Shown here one piece after another: positions 34,088 to 42,200 of a stretch of 64,000 nucleotides of DNA. Origin of the DNA: Haloarcula amylolytica JCM 13557 (GTDB lineage Archaea; Halobacteriota; Halobacteria; Halobacteriales; Haloarculaceae); NCBI RefSeq assembly GCF_000336615.1, contig NZ_AOLW01000015.1:249971-313970 (forward strand), in the 5' to 3' direction. How positions within the stretch are numbered: the first letter of the stretch is position 1; each line of letters starts with the position of its first letter. The notes below the pieces were generated by a model. The model made no database searches, was not told where the DNA came from, and saw only the letters and a program-made list of their open reading frames with translations. The translations under genes and the position numbers were made by a program.

Positions 34088-35251
34088 CTAGTCGTCGGCG
34101 GTTGCGGGGACCTGTTCCGTCGCGGCGGCGTCCAGTTCGTCGAGACATTCCAGCCAGTCGAGCATGAATTCGCCGCAGTAGTTAAGGAAGGCACCGTTTT
34201 CCCAGTCGCTGAAATCGCCGTCGGCCATCGCCGTGGCGATCGCGTCGAACACTTCGGCATAGGAGTCGGCGTCCGCGCCGGCCTCGTCAACGATCTCCCA
34301 GACGTGCTCGTTGAGTTCGAGCCCGTGGACCTCGTTGGTCAGGTCCGAGAACGTCGAGCGGGGCGCTTTGTTGTGCTCACAGAGGGGGTCGCCGTTGTAG
34401 ATCTGCTTGCCGAGCACGTCACAGGCCCGCTTGAGGAACACGCCCGACCAGATGTCGTCGAAGCGGCCCACGTCCCACTCGTTGTCGTCCATCGGGAGCT
34501 GGTAGAACGCCGGAATCACTTCCCGGCGGAACGCGAGGTTCATCGAGCAGACGGTGAGGTACTGGCCCTCGGCGGCGACGAAGTCATCGCCGAAGTCCGC
34601 CTCGCTCGTCCGGGTCTGGGCCTGTCCCTGGAGGTCGCCGTCCATCAGGATACGAACGGCGTCGAGGTCCGGTACGTTTGTCCAGAGGCCTTGGGAGGCA
34701 ACCACATCGTCGACCTGCGTCGCTTCCGTTGAAACCGTCTCGTCCATCGCGGCGTAGGGGTAGCCACGCGGGTAGAGACCGTGTTCGTCCTCGTTCTGGT
34801 AGAGGACGTTGACCCACTGCTCGTCGGAACTGACCGTCTCGATCTCGCCCTCGAATGCCAGGTTCGACATGTGGGTGCCGAAGAAGTCCGCGTCTTCGTG
34901 TGGCAGCGTGTCGTCGTCGATGAACACGCCGTACTCGTAGTCGTTGGCCCACATGTAGAGGAGGCCAAACGACGTCTGGGCGTGGCTCGCTTCTGGGATA
35001 AGGTGCGAATACTCGCTCGCGCCGTGGGTCTCGAACCACGCCTCGCGGGCGGTCCCGTCGTAGACGGCCCCGTCGACGCCTTCTTCGTCGAGCATCTGTT
35101 CCATCGCGTCGGTGTCACAGAAGTCCTCGGTGATGAGCACGACGAACAGTCGGTCCAGATCGAACCCGTGGTCCCGGGCGTTCTGGAAGTACGAACGCAT
35201 GCATTCGTGGTTTCGAATCGTCGGCACCATCACGCAGATGTCGGCTGTCAT
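34088..35251 (-). CDS. RGP-family (reversibly glycosylated polypeptide-like) glycosyltransferase
   Basis: 387 residues, no membrane helix. The fold begins VMVPTIRNHECM (residues 7-18) and contains a FIDDDTLPHED metal-binding acid cluster near residue 115, and the DDIWSGVFLKRACD segment near 260, matching proteins annotated alpha-1,4-glucan-protein synthase or UDP-arabinopyranose mutase-like. Plant relatives self-glycosylate or interconvert UDP-pentoses; the haloarchaeal role is unknown. It has its own iron box and its stop is 38 bases before the FbpA-type start, so read-through into the iron operon is possible. Confidence 0.75.
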   Translation of the reverse strand: MTADICVMVPTIRNHECMRSYFQNARDHGFDLDRLFVVLITEDFCDTDAMEQMLDEEGVDGAVYDGTAREAWFETHGASEYSHLIPEASHAQTSFGLLYMWANDYEYGVFIDDDTLPHEDADFFGTHMSNLAFEGEIETVSSDEQWVNVLYQNEDEHGLYPRGYPYAAMDETVSTEATQVDDVVASQGLWTNVPDLDAVRILMDGDLQGQAQTRTSEADFGDDFVAAEGQYLTVCSMNLAFRREVIPAFYQLPMDDNEWDVGRFDDIWSGVFLKRACDVLGKQIYNGDPLCEHNKAPRSTFSDLTNEVHGLELNEHVWEIVDEAGADADSYAEVFDAIATAMADGDFSDWENGAFLNYCGEFMLDWLECLDELDAAATEQVPATADD

Positions 35252-35267
35252 GTACTGGCCCTACCTC

Positions 35268-35283
35268 TTTAGGCCATCCTAAA
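35268..35283. promoter_or_regulatory. Perfect iron box upstream of the RGP-family gene
   Basis: TTTAGGCCATCCTAAA, a perfect 6+6 inverted repeat 17-32 bases before the ATG at 35251. It overlaps the expected TATA position (CTTTTAGG on the minus strand), so a bound repressor would block TBP. Confidence 0.65.
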
Positions 35284-35403
35284 AGATTTGGCGTTCTCAC
35301 TTTGCTGCCCTCGTGAATCTGTTTTCCAGACATCATGTATCCCGAAACCGGAACACCATTATATTCTAAATCTGACGTTTAATGTTGTATTAGGAGAACT
35401 ATT

Positions 35404-35425
35404 ATCTGGCTGTGCTTTGCCAGAT
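35404..35425. promoter_or_regulatory. Inverted repeat upstream of the acetoacetyl-CoA reductase-like gene
   Basis: ATCTGGC (35404-35410) pairs with GCCAGAT (35419-35425), loop 8 bases, 44 bases before the ATG at 35470. It could be an operator or an mRNA hairpin. The surrounding 218-base gap is AT-rich and otherwise empty apart from the iron box at its left. Confidence 0.35.
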
Positions 35426-35469
35426 TAGGTGATGAGCGTACGAAGCAACAGGGCTCCCATCAACCACAA

Positions 35470-36213
35470 ATGAACCTGGATAATCAGACCTGTGTCGTCA
35501 CCGGGTCCTCGCGCGGTATCGGCCGCGGAATCGCCAAAGACCTCGGTGCTCACGGGGCCAACGTCGTCGTAAATTACCGGTCCTCGGACGCGGAAGCCCG
35601 TGCCGTCGTCGAGGATATCCGCGAAAACGGTGGTAACGCTATCGCGGCGCAGGCCGACGTGGCGAAACTCGATGAAGTCCGGGCGATGCGTGAGAAGGTG
35701 GCCGACGAGTTCGGTCCCACGGACGTGCTCGTCAACAACGCCGGTATCACTATCGACAAGAAATTCGAGAACATGACCCGTGAAGACTGGGAGACGGTTA
35801 TCGACGTCAACCTGGGCGGCGTGTTCAACGGGACGAAGGCGTTCTACGACGACATCCGCGACGCGGAGCACGGCCGACTGATAAATATCTCTAGCGTCGT
35901 CGGCCAGCAGGGCAACATCGGACAGGCCAACTACGCGACGACGAAGTCCGGACTGTTCGGCTTTACGCGGACCCTAGCGCTTGAACTGGCACACACGGGC
36001 TCGACTGCGAACTGCGTCGCGCCGGGCTTTGTCAAGACCGATATGTTAGAGGAGGTACCCGAACGCGTTCAGGAGAAGATTCTGCGGGAGATCCCGCTCG
36101 ACCGGTTCGCACGCGTCGAAGACATCGCCGGCATCGTCAGGTTCGTCGCGAGCGAAGAATCGAGTTATATGACTGGACAGGTACTTGGCGTCAACGGCGG
36201 GATGGAGTGGTAG
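35470..36213 (+). CDS. phaB: SDR 3-oxoacyl/acetoacetyl-CoA reductase (PhaB/FabG type)
   Basis: 247 residues. The classical SDR signatures are all present: TGSSRGIG cofactor loop (residues 11-18), NNAG near 88, catalytic Ser in ISSVVGQ near 140 and YATTK near 156. An Arg after the second strand (NYRSS) favours NADPH. In Haloarcula such enzymes reduce acetoacetyl- and 3-ketovaleryl-CoA for PHBV synthesis. It ends one base before pccB, so a shared transcript links it to propionyl-CoA. A general fatty acid reductase role cannot be excluded. Confidence 0.82.
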   Translation: MNLDNQTCVVTGSSRGIGRGIAKDLGAHGANVVVNYRSSDAEARAVVEDIRENGGNAIAAQADVAKLDEVRAMREKVADEFGPTDVLVNNAGITIDKKFENMTREDWETVIDVNLGGVFNGTKAFYDDIRDAEHGRLINISSVVGQQGNIGQANYATTKSGLFGFTRTLALELAHTGSTANCVAPGFVKTDMLEEVPERVQEKILREIPLDRFARVEDIAGIVRFVASEESSYMTGQVLGVNGGMEW

Positions 36214-36214
36214 C

Positions 36215-37795
36215 ATGAGTCAGCAGGAAGAACCAGAAGACGAGACCGCGCCCGACGACGCGGTCGAGGAGTTGCGACAGAAACGAGCCGAAGCCGAACT
36301 CGGTGGTGGCGAGGCCCGTATCGAATCCCAGCACGAGAAGGGCAAGATGACCGCCCGCGAGCGCATCGACTTCCTCGTCGACGACGGCACGTTCAACGAG
36401 GTGGACCCGTTCGTCGAGCACCGGTCGACGAACTTCGGCATGGCGGAGAAGCGCTTCGCCGGCGACGCGGTCGTCACCGGCTACGGCGAGGTCGACGGCC
36501 GGAAGGTGTTCCTGTTTGCCCACGACTTCACCGTACTCGGGGGCTCGGTCGGCGAGGTCGTCGCCGACAAGATCTGTAAGGTGATGGACCGGGCAATCGA
36601 GAACGGCGTCCCGGTCATCGGACTCAACGACTCCGGCGGCGCACGCATTCAGGAAGGCGTCGACTCGCTGGTCGGCTTCGCCAAGATTTTCGAGCGCAAC
36701 ACCAAGGCTAGCGGGCTCATCCCACAGATTTCGGCCATCATGGGGCCGTGTGCCGGCGGAGCCACCTACAGCCCAGCGCTGACTGACTTCACCTTCATGG
36801 TGCAGGACACCAGCCATATGTTCATCACCGGGCCGGACGTCATCGAGACGGTGACCGGCGAACAGGTATCGAAGGAGGAACTCGGCGGTGCGGGCTCGCA
36901 CTCCACCAAATCCGGTGTCGCTCACTTCTCGTACCCGTCAGAGGAGGAAGCCCTCGAAAACATCCGTCGCCTCCTGTCGTACCTGCCATCGAACAACATG
37001 GAGGACCCGCCGCGGGTGAAGCCGTGGGACGACCCGGACAGGGAAATCCCCGGCGTGACCGACATCGTCCCGTCGGCCCCGCGAAAGCCCTACGACATGA
37101 CGAAAGTCATCGACGCTATCGTCGACGAGGACTCCTTCTTCGAGGTCCACGGCAACTGGGCGCGCAACGTCGTCGTGGGCTTTTCTCGGATGGACGGCCA
37201 GTCGGTCGGCGTCGTCGCCAACCAGCCACGCGTGAGCGCGGGGACGCTTGACATCGACGCGGCGGAGAAAGCGGCCCGGTTCGTCCGCTTTTGCGATTCG
37301 TTCAATATCCCCATCCTCACGCTCGTCGACGTACCCGGGTTCATGCCCGGCACGGATCAGGAGCACAACGGCATCATCCGGCGGGGCGCGAAGCTGATCT
37401 ACGCCTACGCCGAGGCGACGGTGCCGCTGCTGTCGGTCGTCGTGCGGAAGGCCTACGGCGGAGCGTACATCGTCATGTCCTCGAAGTTCCTCGGCAGCGA
37501 CGTGAATTACGCCTGGCCGGGGTCGGAGATGGCGGTCCTGGGTCCCCGGGGCGCGGTCAACATCCTCTACCGGAACGAAATCGCAGACGCCGACGACCCG
37601 GACGCCAAGCGCCAGGAACTGATGGACGAGTTCCGCGACGAGTTCGCCAATCCGTACGGGCCGGCGAAACGGGGCTACCTCGACGACGTCATCGAACCGA
37701 AAGAGACGCGCAAGCGCCTCATTCAGGACCTCGACCTCCTGCAGCGCAAGCGCGAGGATACACCGCCGAAAGACCACGGCAACATCCCGCTGTAA
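36215..37795 (+). CDS. pccB: Propionyl-CoA carboxylase beta subunit (carboxyltransferase)
   Basis: 526 residues. ATG 36215 follows the SDR stop directly; an upstream in-frame ATG lies inside that gene. The two crotonase-type halves are visible, with oxyanion loops around [10 protein letters not shown] (residues about 140) and [13 protein letters not shown] (near 370), and [10 protein letters not shown] near 170. It transfers CO2 from biotinyl carrier to propionyl- or acetyl-CoA, giving methylmalonyl- or malonyl-CoA. The biotin carboxylase/carrier subunit is not in the window. It is followed by pccX. Confidence 0.92.
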   Translation: MSQQEEPEDETAPDDAVEELRQKRAEAELGGGEARIESQHEKGKMTARERIDFLVDDGTFNEVDPFVEHRSTNFGMAEKRFAGDAVVTGYGEVDGRKVFLFAHDFTVLGGSVGEVVADKICKVMDRAIENGVPVIGLNDSGGARIQEGVDSLVGFAKIFERNTKASGLIPQISAIMGPCAGGATYSPALTDFTFMVQDTSHMFITGPDVIETVTGEQVSKEELGGAGSHSTKSGVAHFSYPSEEEALENIRRLLSYLPSNNMEDPPRVKPWDDPDREIPGVTDIVPSAPRKPYDMTKVIDAIVDEDSFFEVHGNWARNVVVGFSRMDGQSVGVVANQPRVSAGTLDIDAAEKAARFVRFCDSFNIPILTLVDVPGFMPGTDQEHNGIIRRGAKLIYAYAEATVPLLSVVVRKAYGGAYIVMSSKFLGSDVNYAWPGSEMAVLGPRGAVNILYRNEIADADDPDAKRQELMDEFRDEFANPYGPAKRGYLDDVIEPKETRKRLIQDLDLLQRKREDTPPKDHGNIPL

Positions 37796-37796
37796 T

Positions 37797-38108
37797 ATGG
37801 CGACTCGCAACACCCCCCAGTCGGACGCGGAGCCGATGCTGACCACCGACAGCGAGGGCCCGGAAGACCTGTCGCTGTCGATACCAGCGGACGCATCACA
37901 GGCCGAGGCAGCCGCTATCACTGCCGCAATCAGTGCCCATCTGACCGACCGTCAGCGGGCCGCTGTGGCGACAGCACAGCGGCAGACGGTCGAGTACGTC
38001 GACGAGTGGACGCTGGCCGGACGGCTGGCGAGCGTGGGCAAGCGCCACCCTCCGGACAACGTCAAGCGAGGCGAGGAGTGGAAGGCGGCGGCGCGGGCGC
38101 GGTACTAA
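37797..38108 (+). CDS. pccX: Propionyl-CoA carboxylase small subunit PccX
   Basis: 103 residues, starting one base after pccB. An acidic, flexible N terminus (1-45) is followed by a helical part ending in [18 protein letters not shown] and a WKAAARARY tail, as in the small third subunit described for Haloferax mediterranei propionyl-CoA carboxylase. It is thought to stabilise the PccA-PccB complex. Its last four bases overlap the convergent zinc-ribbon gene. Confidence 0.85.
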   Translation: MATRNTPQSDAEPMLTTDSEGPEDLSLSIPADASQAEAAAITAAISAHLTDRQRAAVATAQRQTVEYVDEWTLAGRLASVGKRHPPDNVKRGEEWKAAARARY

Positions 38109-38290
38109 GAGTCCGTAAACTCCTGCAGCACTTCGAGGTCGCGGGTGGTCCGCATGAACTCCGACAGCGCCCGTTCGGCCCCGCAGTCGTCACAGACGAA
38201 CTGTGTTTCAGGGGCCGGGAGGTCGGACACTTGCTCTTCCCAGGCAACTGAACACGCCGGACATTGTAGTTGGAGCCAGGCCTCCTGCAT
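38105..38290 (-). CDS. Small zinc-ribbon protein (DUF7836-like)
   Basis: 61 residues from ATG 38290. Two Cys pairs, CPAC near residue 10 and CDDC near 33, form a treble-clef or ribbon zinc site, followed by an acidic helix ([15 protein letters not shown]). A longer start at 38314 would add eight residues with an extra Cys and is less likely. Similar small proteins occur throughout haloarchaea. Function unknown. Confidence 0.75.
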   Translation of the reverse strand: MQEAWLQLQCPACSVAWEEQVSDLPAPETQFVCDDCGAERALSEFMRTTRDLEVLQEFTDS

Positions 38291-38377
38291 ATTTCGTGTG
38301 TGGTTAGCACACACGGATATACTTTGTGTGGATTCTCACTGTCGGGGGCTGTGGTGCTGTTTGTCGATTCATGCCGC

Positions 38378-38393
38378 TTTTGGGCTGCCTAAA
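38378..38393. promoter_or_regulatory. Iron-box-like palindrome, distal (one mismatch)
   Basis: TTTTGGGCTGCCTAAA matches the box at 11 of 12 fixed positions and lies 35 bases upstream of the perfect copy at 38413, on the far side of the TATA box. Confidence 0.5.
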
Positions 38394-38412
38394 CATGGGA
38401 AGATTTAAACCG

Positions 38413-38428
38413 TTTAGGCAAGCCTAAA
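38413..38428. promoter_or_regulatory. Perfect iron box at the second iron-type binding protein
   Basis: TTTAGGCAAGCCTAAA, a fully self-complementary repeat (TTTAGGC-N2-GCCTAAA), lies 6-21 bases before the ATG at 38434. A TATA box (ATTTAAAC, about 38403-38410) sits just upstream, so the bound repressor would cover the transcription start. Confidence 0.65.
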
Positions 38429-38433
38429 AAGAT

Positions 38434-39576
38434 ATGAACCGACGAGAGTACATCGTTGCGACCGGTGTCGGGCTGGCAGGTGCCGTCGCCGGCTGTTCGG
38501 GTCAGTCCGAGGCCGGGAGCGGTGGTGACGGCGCGACGGATTCCGGTACGACGACCGCGACAGCGACCACGGAACCGACGGAGTCGGGCTACTCCGTCAC
38601 GATGGAACCGGTGGGCGAGGTCACGTTCGAGGCAGTTCCGGAGGGCTGGGTCGCGAACAACGGGAGCTGGGCCGACATGGGGATTGCGCTCGGCCTCGAC
38701 GCACCAGAGGGCGTCTGGCTCCCATCCCGGTACCACACCCAGCTCTACGACGAGATCCCGGGCGTCAGCGTCGACGGGAGTTCGATCCAGAAGCTGTGGG
38801 GGGACAGCGGTGTCGGGAAAGAGCAGTTCTACGAAATAGACGCCGACATCCACGTCATGGACCCGAACTTCCTGCAGAGCCGCGGGTCCTGGGAACAGTC
38901 GGATATCGACGAAATCGAAACCCAGGTCGGTCCTTTCTTCGGGAACAGCATCTTCTCGACCGGCTACGAGTGGCACGACTACACCTACTACACACTGTAC
39001 GAAGCCTTCGAGAAACTGTCCCAGGCGTTCCAGCGGACCGACCGGTTCGAGGCGTTCCGGACTCTCCACGAAGAGTTCCAGACGAGCCTGGAAGACATCC
39101 TGCCGGACTCGGAATCAGACCGGCCGGAGGTAGCCATCATGTGGGCCGGCAGCGACGAGCCCACCAGCTTCTCACCGTACCTCATCGAGGACGGGACCAG
39201 CTTCAAACAGTGGCGAGACCTCGGGGTACGCGACGCCTTCGCGAAGACCGATGTCAGGGACTTCCACGCCGACCGCAGCAAGGTCGACTTCGAGACCCTG
39301 CTCGACATCGATCCGGAGCACCTGCTCCTGCGTGGACAGGAGAACAAAACGCGCTCGGAGTTCGAGGACACGGTCGTCAGTTTCCTCGAATCGGATTCGG
39401 CCGGGAGCGAGCTGACGGCGGTACAGAACGGGGACGTGTATCGCGGGGGGCCGTTGTATCAGGGGCCGATAACGAATCTGGTCCTCACGGAACGGGCCGC
39501 GTCGCAGGTGCACGACGTGGACCGGAACCTGTTCGACCGTCAACGCGTCGCCGATATCGTCGCCGGAGAGCTGTAG
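38434..39576 (+). CDS. Iron/siderophore-type ABC substrate-binding lipoprotein
   Basis: 380 residues. A twin-arginine-like start (NRREYIVATG), hydrophobic stretch and lipobox VAGC near residue 21 indicate a lipid-anchored exported protein, followed by a Gly/Ser/Thr linker. The body resembles the TroA/FepB class (siderophore, haem or B12) with its long central helix. No permease or ATPase genes follow. Two iron boxes in the promoter strongly suggest an iron compound as ligand. A gene of unknown function follows six bases later. Confidence 0.82.
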   Translation: MNRREYIVATGVGLAGAVAGCSGQSEAGSGGDGATDSGTTTATATTEPTESGYSVTMEPVGEVTFEAVPEGWVANNGSWADMGIALGLDAPEGVWLPSRYHTQLYDEIPGVSVDGSSIQKLWGDSGVGKEQFYEIDADIHVMDPNFLQSRGSWEQSDIDEIETQVGPFFGNSIFSTGYEWHDYTYYTLYEAFEKLSQAFQRTDRFEAFRTLHEEFQTSLEDILPDSESDRPEVAIMWAGSDEPTSFSPYLIEDGTSFKQWRDLGVRDAFAKTDVRDFHADRSKVDFETLLDIDPEHLLLRGQENKTRSEFEDTVVSFLESDSAGSELTAVQNGDVYRGGPLYQGPITNLVLTERAASQVHDVDRNLFDRQRVADIVAGEL

Positions 39577-39582
39577 GGCACC

Positions 39583-40410
39583 ATGGTCGGACGAACACTC
39601 GCGGACATCCGTGACAGGCTCTCGGATCTCAGCGTGGCTGTTGGGCCGTATCGCGTCGTCAGCGCCCGGACAGGCACGCCGCCGTTCCCGGTGTCGGGAA
39701 TGCAGTTCCCGGACCGCGAGACGGCCGCCGAAGCGGCCAGCGTCGCGACCGCCTACCGGAGTGCCCTCCGCCGCTACGACCCCCGTGTCACCGTCCACGG
39801 CCTCATCGTCTGTGAAGCGCCGTGGGGGACCGACGCCGTCAGGACTGGCCCGGCGTCGCTCCCGGAGTACTGTCACACGGTCGCCGGGTCGCTGTTCGAG
39901 GTGCTGTCGGGCCGTCATCGCTCCGTCGAGCAGGCAGTCATCGACAGCTACCTCGAAGCGGCCGAGGAGACGGAGAACCGCGAGCGCCTCTGTCTGGCGA
40001 TGCTCGAAAGCATGGCCACGGCGATCGCCGACAATCTCGACCCGGAAGTACAGGCGGACACCCTCCGCGAAGCCGCCGGCCAGTTACCGAGGAAGCCAAG
40101 CGGGCCTGAGCCGGTCCGGGACGCCGTCGCCGACCTCGAAACAGCGGGGCTGGTCGACGAGACAGCAATCGAACCCGCCGCGGTCGGTCCCGGCCGCTGT
40201 TCCAGATATATTACATTACAGAACTATCGCCCGACGCTGTCGGACCTCCGCTGCCCAGTGTTGCCGATTGCCGTCGAACTGCTGCGACGGACGAGTATCA
40301 CGCCACAGATGGCCGAAGCGGAGCGAACTGCGGACGGCTGGCGGCTGCTCGTTTCACTGGCTGGTGACCGACCCGCCGAAGGGCTCTCAGTCGTCGCGAC
40401 GACTGCATGA
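39583..40410 (+). CDS. Conserved haloarchaeal protein of unknown function, cotranscribed with an iron-type lipoprotein
   Basis: 275 residues, no signal peptide or membrane helix. The N-terminal third looks like a compact alpha/beta domain (VAVGPYRVVSARTGTPPFPV), the middle is helical and acidic, and the end has a winged-helix-like DAVADLETAGLVDET segment. I do not recognise the family with confidence. Only six bases separate it from the iron-box-controlled lipoprotein gene, so it is probably iron-responsive too. Confidence 0.7.
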   Translation: MVGRTLADIRDRLSDLSVAVGPYRVVSARTGTPPFPVSGMQFPDRETAAEAASVATAYRSALRRYDPRVTVHGLIVCEAPWGTDAVRTGPASLPEYCHTVAGSLFEVLSGRHRSVEQAVIDSYLEAAEETENRERLCLAMLESMATAIADNLDPEVQADTLREAAGQLPRKPSGPEPVRDAVADLETAGLVDETAIEPAAVGPGRCSRYITLQNYRPTLSDLRCPVLPIAVELLRRTSITPQMAEAERTADGWRLLVSLAGDRPAEGLSVVATTA

Positions 40411-40474
40411 ACATTCCATTCGTTCTATAGGTCGGACCGTAATACATACACGAGACCCCTGTGACGGCACAGGT

Positions 40475-41626
40475 ATGGGAGTCGCAGTAATCGGCGCGTC
40501 AATGACGAAATTCGGGCAACGTGACGCCTGGATCCGCGAATTGCTCTCGCAGGCGGGCGAGGAGTGTCTCACGGACGCCGGCGTCGCGCCCGATGACGTA
40601 GAGCACCTGTACGTCTCGAACATGGCTAGCGGCGAGTTCGAAGGGCAGACGGGAATCATGAACCTGCTGGCCCACGACCTGGGGGTGCTTCCGGCCTACA
40701 GCGAACGGGTCGACCAGACCTCCTCCTCGGGCGGAGCAGGCATCTACGAAGCCTGGCAGTCCGTCGCCAGCGGGGCCAGTGAGATGACGCTGTTAGTCGG
40801 CGGGGAGAAGATGACCCACAAGACGACGGGCCAGGCGACCGACATCATCGCCTCGATCACCCACCCCGACGAGTACAAACACGGCGTGACGCTCCCGTCC
40901 TTTGCCGGGATGACCGCCCGGCACTATCTGGAGCGGTTCGACGCCCCGCGGGAGTCGCTCGCCCGGGTCGCGGTCAAGAACCATCGAAACGGCGTGGACA
41001 ACCCCAAGGCGCAGTTCCAGACGGAGATCACGATGGAGAAAGCGCTGGAGTCGCCCATCATCGCGGACCCGTTGCGGCTGTACGACTTCTGTCCGATCAC
41101 GGACGGCAGCGCCGCGCTCATGTTCACGACAGAGGAACGGGCCAAAGAGATCACCGACGAGTACGCCCTCGTCTCCGGTATCGGCGGGGCAACGGACACG
41201 CACGTCGTCCACGAGCGGGACGACCCGACGGTCATGGGCGGGGTCGTCGAGTCGAGCAAGGAGGCCTACGAGATGGCCGGCCTCAGCCCCGAGGACCTCG
41301 ACGTGGCCGAACTGCACGACATGTTCACCATTCTGGAGTTCCTCCAGCTAGAGGGTATCGGTGTCGCCGAGCAAGGGACAGCCTGGGAGATGGCAATGGA
41401 CGGGGCCACCGCGAAGGACGGCGAACTGCCCATCAACACTTCCGGCGGGCTCAAGTCGAAGGGCCATCCGCTGGGGGCAAGCGGTGTCGCACAGGGCGTC
41501 GAAATCTACGAACAGCTCGTCGGCGAGGCCGGGCCGCGACAGGTCGAGGCCGACACCGCACTGGCGTGTAACGTCGGCGGGTTCGGCAACTGTGTCATCA
41601 CCACCATCATGGAGGCCGCAGAATGA
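40475..41626 (+). CDS. Thiolase-family protein with the nucleophilic Cys replaced by Ser
   Basis: 383 residues from ATG 40475; the much longer open frame upstream overlaps another gene and is not protein-like. The thiolase fold is clear (MGVAVIGASMTKFGQ start, ELHDMFTI with catalytic His near 275, KGHPLGASG near 325, ALACNVGGFG near 365). At the position of the nucleophile (Cys84 in the paralogue at 9502-10668) this protein reads VDQTSSSGG, with Ser83. It may have lost thiolysis and kept acyl-CoA binding, or use another chemistry. Co-translated with a DUF35 partner. Confidence 0.82.
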   Translation: MGVAVIGASMTKFGQRDAWIRELLSQAGEECLTDAGVAPDDVEHLYVSNMASGEFEGQTGIMNLLAHDLGVLPAYSERVDQTSSSGGAGIYEAWQSVASGASEMTLLVGGEKMTHKTTGQATDIIASITHPDEYKHGVTLPSFAGMTARHYLERFDAPRESLARVAVKNHRNGVDNPKAQFQTEITMEKALESPIIADPLRLYDFCPITDGSAALMFTTEERAKEITDEYALVSGIGGATDTHVVHERDDPTVMGGVVESSKEAYEMAGLSPEDLDVAELHDMFTILEFLQLEGIGVAEQGTAWEMAMDGATAKDGELPINTSGGLKSKGHPLGASGVAQGVEIYEQLVGEAGPRQVEADTALACNVGGFGNCVITTIMEAAE

Positions 41627-42003
41627 CGCTGGAAGCAGGCATGTGCGCGAACGGTCACGTCTCGTACCCCACCCATCCGCTGTGTCCGGAGTGTGGCGAA
41701 CCACAGGAAGAGACGTTCGACCTCGCGGACCGGACCGCCGAAGTCGTCACCTGGACTCATTCGACAGCGACGCCGCCGGGCGTCCGCGAGCCCAACACGC
41801 TGGCTATCGTCGAGTTCGACATAACGGACGTCTCCGATGCGAGCGATGAGTTCGTCCGCGCGCTCGGGCAGGTGACCACGGACGAGGTCGAAACAGGTGA
41901 CACGGTCGAACCCGTCTACGTCGAGGAACTCCGCGACCCCGACGCGGGTATCAAAGTCCCCGAGAGCCAGGACTGGGACGGTTACCGCTGGGACCCGGTC
42001 TGA
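41623..42003 (+). CDS. Zn-ribbon/OB-fold (DUF35) partner of the second thiolase
   Basis: 126 residues. The start overlaps the thiolase stop by four bases. An N-terminal zinc-ribbon (CANGH, then CPECGEP) precedes a beta-rich OB fold. By analogy with the archaeal thiolase/DUF35/HMG-CoA synthase assembly, it likely forms a CoA-binding bridge with the adjacent thiolase-like protein. It is paralogous to the protein at 9119-9505. Confidence 0.84.
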   Translation: MTLEAGMCANGHVSYPTHPLCPECGEPQEETFDLADRTAEVVTWTHSTATPPGVREPNTLAIVEFDITDVSDASDEFVRALGQVTTDEVETGDTVEPVYVEELRDPDAGIKVPESQDWDGYRWDPV

Positions 42004-42187
42004 TCAGCTCTCCTCGCCCTGTCGGATAATCCGACCCTCTGTCGTCGGCGAGATCGTCCCCTGTTCCTCGATAGTGTTGATGACGAGATCGGAGAGGAGT
42101 GCACCCTCGTTCGACGAGACGAGGACAGTTGCGTCGCTGAGTATGCTGTACCCGTCGCCGCCGGAGACGACGTAGAAGCCGTGAACA
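42004..42187 (-). pseudogene. Start-less coding remnant
   Basis: On the minus strand a frame ending at TGA (42004-42006) encodes about 60 residues with typical haloarchaeal codon use (FYVVSGGDGYSILSDATVLV, then a VINTIEEQGTISPTTEGR part). There is no ATG or GTG in the open part, and it is offset by two bases from the HTH gene just upstream. It may be the tail of a broken gene or a frameshifted extension. The family is not recognised. Confidence 0.35.
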
Positions 42188-42200
42188 GAACGTGAGTGCG

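Noticed and set aside
39611-40474. Long open frame extending the second thiolase upstream
   Set aside because: It overlaps the 275-residue gene and its translation is rich in Arg and Ser, typical of an out-of-frame reading in GC-rich DNA. ATG 40475 is the real start.
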